A DNA stretch of 14,491 nt, taken from assembly GCA_900755985.1 (NCBI GenBank), contig CAAEIL010000195.1, positions 1 through 14,491 of the forward strand. Direction: 5' to 3'. Made by a program: the position numbers and the translations under genes. Of the stretch, positions 1-5,785 are shown one piece after another; the first letter of the stretch is position 1, and the number at the start of each line of letters is the position of its first letter. This stretch comes from Bacteroidales bacterium (GTDB lineage: Bacteria > Bacteroidota > Bacteroidia > Bacteroidales > Muribaculaceae). Under the pieces are notes generated by a model. It did no database searches and had not been told where the DNA came from. It saw only the letters and a list, made by a program, of their open reading frames with translations.

Positions 1-44
1 TATCCTGCGGGCCGCTGCTGTATCCGGTCTTATGCTTTGATTAT

Positions 45-70
45 GCTTTTAGCTCCGTGAGCCCCAAAGC
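45..70 (-). terminator. Weak hairpin downstream of the coiled-coil gene
   Basis: On the minus strand, GCTTT pairs with AAAGC, and inside it GCTC pairs with GAGC around an ACG loop, with a small internal loop between the two helices. It lies about 50 nt after the stop codon of the minus-strand gene ending at 120, where a terminator would be expected. No T-run follows on either strand, so termination is only a possibility. The rest of positions 1-119 shows no gene; the 9-mer TTATGCTTT occurs twice there (30-38 and 41-49). Confidence 0.2.
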
Positions 71-119
71 GCAAGGACGTATTTTACTTCTCGGACGGAT
101 ATCGTGTTTCGTTGTATCC

Positions 120-467
120 TTATCTCTCAAGGGCGTCTGTGGCGCGCCGCAGATAGTCAGCGGCACGGTCATCGGCGCGACGTGCGGCGTCAATTTTCGA
201 ACGGTAGTTATAGATGGCGCGGTCGGCACGCTCACGGCAACTGCGTGCCCGCGAAGCATTGCCGTTGCGTATATAATACAAGGCATCGCGGCGGGCCGAT
301 TCGGCTTCGCGTGCGTAATAGTCGGCATCGCGGCGAGCCGACGCAGCTTCGCGCTGGTAATATTCGGCTTGACGAGCATGGCTTTCGGCCTGCCTTTTAT
401 CAGGCGCCGATGTCGCTGACAATGCACTTATTGTCAGTGCTATAATTGCTATTGCGGCTGCTTTCAT
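120..467 (-). CDS. Small secreted coiled-coil repeat protein, function unknown
   Basis: This encodes 115 residues of unknown function. Residues 1-21 form a signal peptide: a short start, a hydrophobic Ala/Ile/Leu core, and an Ala-Thr-Ser-Ala end before Pro-Asp-Lys, so the product is probably exported to the periplasm or envelope. The mature part is almost all charged helix, rich in Arg, Ala, Asp, Glu and Tyr, and no Pro follows the start of the mature chain. A 14-residue unit beginning Tyr-Tyr and containing Arg-Glu-Ala-x-Ser-Ala-Arg-Arg-Asp-Ala occurs at 36-49 and 50-63, with a partial third copy from 64. This suggests a coiled coil. It starts 99 nt after pyrF ends on the same strand; no clear TAnnTTTG promoter lies in the gap, so read-through from pyrF is possible. 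This strand was chosen over overlapping open frames because only it has a signal peptide and a regular helix pattern. I do not recognise a named family. Confidence 0.72.
   Translation of the reverse strand: MKAAAIAIIALTISALSATSAPDKRQAESHARQAEYYQREAASARRDADYYAREAESARRDALYYIRNGNASRARSCRERADRAIYNYRSKIDAARRADDRAADYLRRATDALER
279..362 (-). repeat. Two tandem 42-bp repeats inside the coiled-coil gene
   Basis: Positions 279-320 and 321-362 align over 42 bp with about ten differences. Each copy contains GGCATCGCGGCG, GCTTCGCG and an end TAATA on the plus strand. The unit equals 14 codons, so changes in copy number would keep the reading frame and lengthen or shorten the coiled coil. Confidence 0.7.
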
Positions 468-566
468 ACAGGAGAGTTTTAAAAGTAATTCTACACATTA
501 TAAGTCTGTTTCGATAATCTGCCTCGCTGACGGTACCGTAGCAACGCAGGCCTCGGAGTAAGCTTT

Positions 567-1397
567 TCAGACAATGCCTGCGGCTTCGAGCAAGTCTTTC
601 ATTTGCTCGGCGACATCATGTGCTTTCTTGCCGGCTACTTCGGCGAAGTCCTCGTCAGACGAGGCATATATGATGGCGCGCGACGAGTTGACTATGAGAC
701 CGCACTCGTCGTTGAGTCCGTGTAGCGCAACCTCGGCGAGGTCGCCGCCCTGAGCGCCTACGCCGGGGACGAGAAGGAATGAGCGGGGAGCTGCCTGTCG
801 TACCATGTCGAGATACTCGGCCTGCGTAGCGCCCACAACAAACATCAGGTTTACGGGCTTGCCCCAGTGCTGGGCACGGCGCAATACACGCTGCCATACA
901 TAGATACCGTTTTTGTCCGGAATCATCTGGAAGTCCTGCGCGCCTTTGTTCGACGTCAGCGCCAGCAGCACTGTCCATTTGCCGGGATATTCGAGGAAAG
1001 GCGTCACCGAGTCTTCGCCCATGTAAGGCGCTACGGTCAGTGCGTCTACATCGAGCCACTCGAAGAACGTGCGTGCGTACAGACGCGATGTGTTGCCTAT
1101 GTCGCCTCGCTTGGCATCGGCTATAATAAACTGGTCCGGATAGTTTTCGCGGATATAGCGGACGGTCTTTTCAAGCGCTTCCCAGCCTTTCGGACCCATG
1201 GCTTCGTAGAAAGCGATGTTGGGCTTATATGCTATGCAGTAAGGCGCTGTCGCATCGACGATGGCTTTGTTGAACTCGAATACCGGGTCTGCTTTGTCTG
1301 CCAGACAAGCGGGTATTTTCTTGATGTCAGTATCGAGACCGACGCACAGAAATGATTTTTTTGCTTTGATGTTTTCGACAAGTTGGGTACGCTTCAT
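567..1397 (-). CDS. pyrF: Orotidine 5'-phosphate decarboxylase
   Basis: PyrF removes CO2 from orotidine monophosphate to give UMP, the last step of de novo pyrimidine synthesis, in the cytoplasm. The 276-residue protein is the longer, group 2 type. The core catalytic motif Asp-Ala-Lys-Arg-Gly-Asp-Ile lies at residues 94-100 and supplies the Asp-Lys-Asp charge network of the family. A Tyr-Lys-Pro-Asn segment at 57-60 and the phosphate-binding Pro-Gly-Val-Gly-Ala-Gln-Gly-Gly at 211-218 are present, and the C-terminal Asn-Ser-Ser-Arg segment (237-240) is intact. The gene follows prfA by 105 nt on the same strand. That gap has no TAnnTTTG match and only a short CCGC/GCGG hairpin (1483-1493), so transcription from upstream is likely. 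The prfA-pyrF neighbourhood is familiar from other Bacteroidales. No sign of damage. Confidence 0.97.
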   Translation of the reverse strand: MKRTQLVENIKAKKSFLCVGLDTDIKKIPACLADKADPVFEFNKAIVDATAPYCIAYKPNIAFYEAMGPKGWEALEKTVRYIRENYPDQFIIADAKRGDIGNTSRLYARTFFEWLDVDALTVAPYMGEDSVTPFLEYPGKWTVLLALTSNKGAQDFQMIPDKNGIYVWQRVLRRAQHWGKPVNLMFVVGATQAEYLDMVRQAAPRSFLLVPGVGAQGGDLAEVALHGLNDECGLIVNSSRAIIYASSDEDFAEVAGKKAHDVAEQMKDLLEAAGIV

Positions 1398-1502
1398 TGC
1401 TTGGTTTTGAATAGATGGTTTCGATTCGGCCCGCTTTAGGCTTACTGCCGCAGGCGTTTTTATTTTTCAGTATTAAATGGCACCGCTGCGCGGCAAACAG
1501 CC

Positions 1503-2609
1503 TTACAGCTCGGCGGCTTTCAGTTTTTCGGCGTTTTCGGCTATAATAAGATGGTCTATGACATCCTGTATGTCTCCGTCGACGAAGGCCTGCAGATTGT
1601 ACACGGTGTAGCCTATGCGATGGTCGGTGATGCGTCCCTGAGGATAGTTGTAGGTTCGTATCTTGGCCGAGCGGTCGCCGGTCGACACCATGCTTTTGCG
1701 CCGCGACGAGATGTCGTCGATGTACTTCTGGTGCTCGCGGTCATAGATGAAAGTACGCAGGCGTGCCAGAGCGCGTTCTTTGTTGTGCGGCTGGTCGCGT
1801 GTCTCGGTGCATTCAATCAGTATTTCTTCGGTTTGGCCGGTATTGGGATTTCGCCAGTTGTATCTCAGACGAACGCCAGACTCAACTTTGTTGACGTTCT
1901 GACCTCCGGCACCTCCCGAGCGGAAAGTGTCCCAGCGTATTTCGCCCTCGTTGATTTCGACTTCGAAAGGCTCGGCTTCGGGTAGCACAGCGACAGTAGC
2001 CGCCGACGTGTGCACGCGCCCCTGTGTTTCGGTTGCCGGTATACGCTGCACGCGATGCACTCCGCTTTCGTATTTGAGTATGCCGTAGACGCCGTCGCCG
2101 CCTACCGATACGATGACTTCTTTGAAGCCGCCGGCGGCGCCTTCGGTGAATGATGTTACGTCGAAGCTCCAGTGGCGGCTCTCGCAGTAGTGCTGATACA
2201 TTTTGAACAGGTCACCGGCAAAGATTGCGGCCTCATCGCCGCCTGTTCCGGCACGTATTTCGAGTATGGCGTTTTTGGCGTCCTCGGGGTCGGCCGGAAT
2301 TAGCAGAATCTTTATTTCTTCTTCAAGAGCCTCGATAGCGTGCCGCGATTCGTCGAGCTGTTCGCGGGCCATTGCGCGTAGGTCGGGGTCTGCGTCGCCG
2401 AGCGATGCCTGAGCATCCTCAATGTCAGCGAGCAGACGACGGTAACGGGCTGTGGCATGGCTCAGATGCGACAGTTCCTTGTACTCCTTGGACAAGGCGA
2501 TATATCGCCGCTGGTCGGCTATTACTGCCGGGTCTGTTATTAGCGTCGATACTTCGGCAAAGCGGGCATCAAGGCCGTCAAGACGTTCGAGCAATGAGTT
2601 GTCGGCCAT
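1503..2609 (-). CDS. prfA: Peptide chain release factor 1
   Basis: Release factor 1 reads UAA and UAG in the ribosomal A site and triggers hydrolysis of peptidyl-tRNA. The 368-residue length is normal. The stop-codon recognition tripeptide Pro-Ala-Thr is at residues 191-193 within Arg-Ile-Pro-Ala-Thr-Glu, which marks RF1 rather than RF2 (Ser-Pro-Phe). The catalytic Gly-Gly-Gln is at 235-237, where the Gln is normally methylated by PrmC. The N-terminal helical domain (about 1-100) and the C-terminal Arg/Lys-rich region are complete. Its own stop is TAA, which RF1 can read. The start codon lies one base after the ftsH stop (TGA, T, ATG), so the two genes are probably co-transcribed and may be translationally coupled. 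pyrF follows on the same strand. Confidence 0.97.
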   Translation of the reverse strand: MADNSLLERLDGLDARFAEVSTLITDPAVIADQRRYIALSKEYKELSHLSHATARYRRLLADIEDAQASLGDADPDLRAMAREQLDESRHAIEALEEEIKILLIPADPEDAKNAILEIRAGTGGDEAAIFAGDLFKMYQHYCESRHWSFDVTSFTEGAAGGFKEVIVSVGGDGVYGILKYESGVHRVQRIPATETQGRVHTSAATVAVLPEAEPFEVEINEGEIRWDTFRSGGAGGQNVNKVESGVRLRYNWRNPNTGQTEEILIECTETRDQPHNKERALARLRTFIYDREHQKYIDDISSRRKSMVSTGDRSAKIRTYNYPQGRITDHRIGYTVYNLQAFVDGDIQDVIDHLIIAENAEKLKAAEL

Positions 2610-2610
2610 A

Positions 2611-4758
2611 TCAGTCTTTGTTGCTGTTAATGCCTTTAAAAGGCGGAGGCGTGGGCGCTGTTTTCTTTTCGTTATCGCCTGCGGGGGCGCTTTCTATGGC
2701 CGGAGTGTCCTCGGCTACCGGAGTGTCCTCGGCTGTCCCGGCGTTTTCATCTGCCGTTTTGTCCTCGGCCTCAGTTGTCCGGGCGGCTTTTTCGGACTTT
2801 TCTTTGTCTTCTTCGGCCTTGATTTCGTCGGTGCGCGACTGCCATTTACGCGGACCGAAGATAGCTTCGACATCAGCCGTAAAGATGACTTCGCGCTGAA
2901 ACAGTTCGTCGGCGAGTACGTGATGACCTTCTTTATACTTTGTAAGTATGTCTTTGGCGCGACGGTACTGTTCGTCGAGTATGCGCGAAACTTCTTCGTC
3001 GATTATCCGCGAGCGTTCTTCGCTGTAAGGTTTGGAGAATCCGTAGTCCTGACCGCTCGAGTCGTAGTAGCTGACATTTGGCAGCCGCGTCGACATGCCG
3101 TAGTAGACAACCAGCGAGTAGGCTATCTTGGTGGCGCGTTCCAGGTCGTTCAAGGCTCCGGTGGCTATCTGGCCGATAAAGAGGTCTTCGGCGGCACGTC
3201 CGCCCATCAGCGAGCATATTTTGTCCAGAAGCGCCTGAGCGGGTACAAGCTGACGTTCTTCGGGCATGTACCAGGCGGCGCCTAAGGCTTTGCCGCGCGG
3301 CACAATGGTAACTTTGACCAAGGGGTCGCCGTAGCGCAGATGCCACGATACGGTTGCATGGCCGGCTTCGTGTACGGCTATGCCGCGTTTTTCTTCGGCG
3401 GTCGTTATTTTGTTTTTCTTTTCGAGACCGCCGATTATGCGGTCGATTGCGGCGTTGAAGTCCTCGAAGGTGACAAACTTCTTATTGTTACGCGCGGCGA
3501 TGAGTGCGGCTTCGTTGCAGACATTGGCGATGTCTGCGCCTGAGAAACCTGCTGTCTGACGTGCCAGCAGGTCGATGTCCAGGTCATCGGCTTTCTTGAT
3601 ATTGCGCAGATGAACATTGAAGATGGCCACACGGTCGTGTACGTCGGGCAGGTCGACATATATCTGACGGTCAAATCGTCCGGCACGCAGCAGGGCTTTG
3701 TCAAGGATGTCGACACGGTTGGTCGCAGCCAGGCAGATGACGCCGGAGTTCGAACCGAAACCGTCCATCTCGGTGAGCAGCTGGTTAAGCGTGTTTTCGC
3801 GTTCGTCGTTGGACCCCATGTTAGGATTGCGTCCGCGAGCGCGGCCTACGGCGTCGATTTCGTCGATGAAAATGATGCAGGGCGCTTTTTCCTTGGCTTT
3901 GGCAAAAAGGTCGCGGACACGTGATGCGCCAACACCTACAAACATCTCGACAAAGTCCGAGCCCGACATCGAGAAGAAGGGCACGTTTGCTTCGCCGGCA
4001 ACAGCTTTGGCTAAAAGGGTCTTGCCTGTTCCGGGAGGGCCTACAAGCAATGCTCCTTTGGGTATCTTGCCGCCAAGGTCGGTATATCGCGACGGATTTT
4101 TCAGGAATTCGACAATCTCTTCGACCTCGGTCTTGGCTTCGGACAGTCCGGCGACGTCTTTGAATGTGACCTTCTGTGCATTGTTTTTGTCGAACATCTG
4201 TGCTTTGGACTTGCCTACGTTGAATACCGAGTTGCCGCCGCCGGCCGAGCCGGACATGCGTTTCATGATTAGTATCCAAAGCACGACAAGCAGAATTATT
4301 GGTCCGAAAGCATACAACAGGCTCATCATGCCCGACGAGTGTTCGTAGACGATTTCGCCTGAGAATTTGCCCGAACTTTGCCATGCATCAACTTTACGGT
4401 CAAGGCTTTCGGTCGAACCTATCTCGGTCGAGATGCTTGCTTCGGCGCCCGATTTTTTGTCGTACTCGCCTTTTTTGAATGTTTTGCCAATGCCTTTGTC
4501 GTTGAGTACGGCTGTTGCGGTATGCTTGTCGGCGTTGATGACAATTTTCGAAGCTCCGCCGTCGGCAACTACATCTTCGAACTTCGTAAAAGGCACTTCT
4601 TTGTTCACCTCGTTATTGTTGTCCAGATAGTAGATGCTGAAAAGGAAGAGTATGATGGCTGCGTACATCCAGTACAGCGACGAGCCATAGCGGTTTTTCT
4701 TTCCGCCGGGCTGTCCCGGAACGTTAGGTCTTGGTTTTATATTCGGAGGTAATGGCAT
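2611..4758 (-). CDS. ftsH: ATP-dependent zinc metalloprotease FtsH
   Basis: FtsH is a hexameric membrane AAA+ protease that extracts and degrades misfolded membrane proteins and short-lived regulators. The 715 residues show the expected order: a Pro/Gly-rich cytoplasmic start, a first membrane segment (about 29-45), a periplasmic domain (about 46-145), a second membrane segment (about 147-165), the AAA module and the protease. Walker A GPPGTGKT is at 240-247, Walker B IIFIDE at 295-300, and the second region of homology with its arginines at about 350-366. The zinc motif HEAGH is at 463-467, and Asp538 in Gly-Ala-Leu-Asn-Asp-Leu fits the third zinc ligand. The last 70 or so residues are an acidic, Ala/Glu/Pro/Thr-rich, probably disordered tail. 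The gene lies 128 nt after rsfS on the same strand and one base before prfA. No promoter was seen in the rsfS-ftsH gap. Confidence 0.98.
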   Translation of the reverse strand: MPLPPNIKPRPNVPGQPGGKKNRYGSSLYWMYAAIILFLFSIYYLDNNNEVNKEVPFTKFEDVVADGGASKIVINADKHTATAVLNDKGIGKTFKKGEYDKKSGAEASISTEIGSTESLDRKVDAWQSSGKFSGEIVYEHSSGMMSLLYAFGPIILLVVLWILIMKRMSGSAGGGNSVFNVGKSKAQMFDKNNAQKVTFKDVAGLSEAKTEVEEIVEFLKNPSRYTDLGGKIPKGALLVGPPGTGKTLLAKAVAGEANVPFFSMSGSDFVEMFVGVGASRVRDLFAKAKEKAPCIIFIDEIDAVGRARGRNPNMGSNDERENTLNQLLTEMDGFGSNSGVICLAATNRVDILDKALLRAGRFDRQIYVDLPDVHDRVAIFNVHLRNIKKADDLDIDLLARQTAGFSGADIANVCNEAALIAARNNKKFVTFEDFNAAIDRIIGGLEKKNKITTAEEKRGIAVHEAGHATVSWHLRYGDPLVKVTIVPRGKALGAAWYMPEERQLVPAQALLDKICSLMGGRAAEDLFIGQIATGALNDLERATKIAYSLVVYYGMSTRLPNVSYYDSSGQDYGFSKPYSEERSRIIDEEVSRILDEQYRRAKDILTKYKEGHHVLADELFQREVIFTADVEAIFGPRKWQSRTDEIKAEEDKEKSEKAARTTEAEDKTADENAGTAEDTPVAEDTPAIESAPAGDNEKKTAPTPPPFKGINSNKD
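2700..2735 (-). repeat. 18-bp tandem duplication in the ftsH tail
   Basis: Two adjacent 18-bp copies starting CCGGAGTGTCCTCGGCT on the plus strand differ only at the last base. They encode the repeated Ala-Glu-Asp-Thr-Pro motif near residues 676-686 of FtsH, in the disordered tail. In-frame expansion or loss of this unit would not affect the catalytic domains. Confidence 0.8.
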
Positions 4759-4773
4759 TTGCGTTGTTATGAT

Positions 4774-4786
4774 GCCGCACTGCGGC
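4774..4786. other. 13-bp palindrome upstream of ftsH
   Basis: GCCGC and GCGGC flank the three bases ACT, giving a perfect dyad in the rsfS-ftsH gap, 16 bases before the ftsH start codon. As RNA it would be a short 5-bp hairpin close to the start codon. It could affect ftsH translation or mark a processing point, or be chance. The rest of the gap (4759-4886) has no clear promoter. Confidence 0.3.
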
Positions 4787-4886
4787 TGATATTATTTATT
4801 TCGTTGCTTGTTCTATTTACATGTTATGGGCTTGTTTCCTCAAGTCACGCCAATAGCGCTTTTGCCTCTGGGGCGCGTGGCTAAGG

Positions 4887-5246
4887 TCAGTCCGGGTCTG
4901 GCAGGTCGGTGATGCGGGCATCCGACCATAGTTCTTCAAGACGATAGCGCTGACGTGCTTCGGGCACGAAGATGTGCACAAGTACCGAACCGTAGTCTAT
5001 GACTATCCATTCCGAGGCCTGATAGCCGTCGTAGTTGTATGGCTTGATACCGTGTTCGTCCTGCAGTTTTTCGCGGACATGGTCGGCGATTGCCGATACG
5101 TTCATGCTCGAACTGCCCTCGGCTATGACAAACTGCGGTACCGGTGCGGCTTCGATATGAGTCATGTCCACTATGCTTATTTTCTTGCCTTTGAGGTCTT
5201 GAATTGCGTCGATTATATCTGTAGTGATGAAGTTTGTTTCGGTCAT
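4887..5246 (-). CDS. rsfS: Ribosomal silencing factor RsfS
   Basis: RsfS binds protein L14 on the large ribosomal subunit and blocks subunit joining, lowering translation in stationary phase or starvation. The 119-residue length is typical of this small cytoplasmic family. Conserved features are visible: the Gly-Lys-Lys-Ile-Ser-Ile-Val-Asp strand (20-27), the Gly-Ser-Ser segment (44-46), the Glu-Trp-Ile-Val-Ile-Asp-Tyr-Gly core (79-86), and the closing Tyr-Arg-Leu-Glu-Glu-Leu-Trp (101-107). The gene begins the run rsfS-ftsH-prfA-pyrF and has a good promoter match a short distance upstream, with a leader of roughly 20 nt. The rsfS-ftsH pairing is common in Bacteroidota. Sequence and context agree. 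Confidence 0.95.
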   Translation of the reverse strand: MTETNFITTDIIDAIQDLKGKKISIVDMTHIEAAPVPQFVIAEGSSSMNVSAIADHVREKLQDEHGIKPYNYDGYQASEWIVIDYGSVLVHIFVPEARQRYRLEELWSDARITDLPDPD

Positions 5247-5273
5247 GTATTTTCTTAACGTGTTTTAGAATAG

Positions 5274-5307
5274 CAAAGGTACGACTTTTTCTTTATTTTC
5301 TAACAAA
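5274..5307 (-). promoter_or_regulatory. Promoter of the rsfS-ftsH-prfA-pyrF run
   Basis: On the minus strand, TACCTTTG (5281-5274) is an exact match to the Bacteroidota -7 element TAnnTTTG. A TTTG (5307-5304) lies 22 nt upstream as a -33 element, slightly wider than the usual 19-21. Transcription would start near 5267, giving a short leader before the rsfS ATG at 5246. This is the only TAnnTTTG match seen upstream of the four-gene run. Confidence 0.6.
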
Positions 5308-5342
5308 CGTACTATGCAAAAAGATTTTTCGCGCACGCGTTC

Positions 5343-5405
5343 TTGGTTCTTGGTCCTTTGTTCTCTTGGCCATTTGTCCTTCGTGTTATTCGTTTTTTTT
5401 GTTCG
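5343..5405. repeat. Degenerate heptanucleotide tandem repeat
   Basis: From 5343 the plus strand reads as near-heptamers: TTGGTTC, TTGGTCC, TTTGTTC, then two 8-base variants, then TTCGTGT and TATTCGT, followed by a T-run and GTTCG. The core form is TTKGTYC, and on the minus strand it is a purine-rich GAACCAA/GGACCAA/GAACAAA series. The repeat sits between the rsfS promoter and the short plus-strand gene at 5523, and it is not inside a convincing coding frame. Confidence 0.55.
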
Positions 5406-5522
5406 TAGTCCGATTCTTTGTTTTTTGACAGCCGGAAGTGGCGAGAACTTTTGACCCCGGCAGACGTTATTATTTTGATTTACTAACCCGGCGGCCTCGC
5501 GACGCCACAATTTTACTGTATT

Positions 5523-5684
5523 ATGAAAGAACACGAACACAAACATCATTGCGACGAGCATAACGTTGCCCATTGCGTTGTAAAGAATGTAAAGTTGGCT
5601 CTTAAAGTTGCTTCGGTTGTTGCCCTCTTCTGCGTTGCCAAGGAGATACACCGTGTACATAAAGCTATCGAAGCTCATAAGTAA
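5523..5684 (+). CDS. His-rich 53-residue small protein with a hydrophobic helix
   Basis: This very short gene encodes 53 residues and I do not know its function. The N-terminus (1-18) is His/Cys-rich: His at 4, 6, 8, 9, 13 and 17, Cys at 10 and 18. Then comes an amphipathic or membrane-spanning helix (about 23-40, Leu-Ala-Leu-Lys-Val-Ala-Ser-Val-Val-Ala-Leu-Phe) and a basic, His-containing C-terminus with His at 43, 46 and 52. In total there are nine His and three Cys, suggesting metal binding, but that is inference. It lies divergent from rsfS and convergent with tamB. A near-match -7 element (TTATTTTG, 5470-5477) is upstream, and the hairpin at 5756-5785 is downstream. A 148-codon open frame on the other strand covers it. 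I prefer the short plus frame because it has a coherent domain pattern, while the long frame decays into low-complexity Lys/Arg/Asn sequence over the heptamer repeat. Confidence 0.6.
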   Translation: MKEHEHKHHCDEHNVAHCVVKNVKLALKVASVVALFCVAKEIHRVHKAIEAHK

Positions 5685-5755
5685 ACTGTCATGCTCCTTC
5701 GCGCCGAGCATACCTACGGTGCATCATTGCATCAAACTTTGCACATGGCATAAAT

Positions 5756-5785
5756 CAGCCGGAGGCCTCAATGGTCATCCGGCTG
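5756..5785. terminator. Hairpin between the small gene and tamB, overlapping the tamB stop
   Basis: CAGCCGGA (5756-5763) pairs perfectly with TCCGGCTG (5778-5785) around a 14-base loop. Read on the minus strand, one arm is the last tamB codons (Gln-Pro-Asp), the stop lies in the loop, and ATTTAT follows. Read on the plus strand it comes about 70 nt after the small gene and is followed by TTTCG. T-runs are weak on both sides, so the hairpin may act as an RNA 3'-end stabiliser as much as a terminator for the two converging genes. Confidence 0.5.

Noticed and set aside
57..445. Open frames of 113 and 120 codons on the plus strand (and one of 128 on the minus strand) over the coiled-coil gene
   Set aside because: They exist because the GC-rich 42-bp repeats lack stops in several frames. 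They have no signal peptide or regular pattern, unlike the chosen frame.
525..560. Palindrome ACGGTACCGT after pyrF as a terminator
   Set aside because: A perfect palindrome leaves no loop without giving up most pairs, and no T-run follows.
4745..4772. Plus-strand GGAGG close to an ATG
   Set aside because: The spacing is only two bases, the frame stops after six codons, and the site is the reverse of the ftsH start region. Bacteroidota rarely use Shine-Dalgarno sequences.
5343..5405. Heptamer tract as a CRISPR array
   Set aside because: Units are 7-8 bases with no spacers and no cas genes nearby.
5265..5711. 148-codon minus-strand open frame
   Set aside because: Its Met/Val/Phe-rich part is the mirror of His codons in the short plus-strand gene, and the rest is low-complexity Lys/Arg/Asn sequence from the heptamer repeat. 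It also crosses the rsfS promoter.
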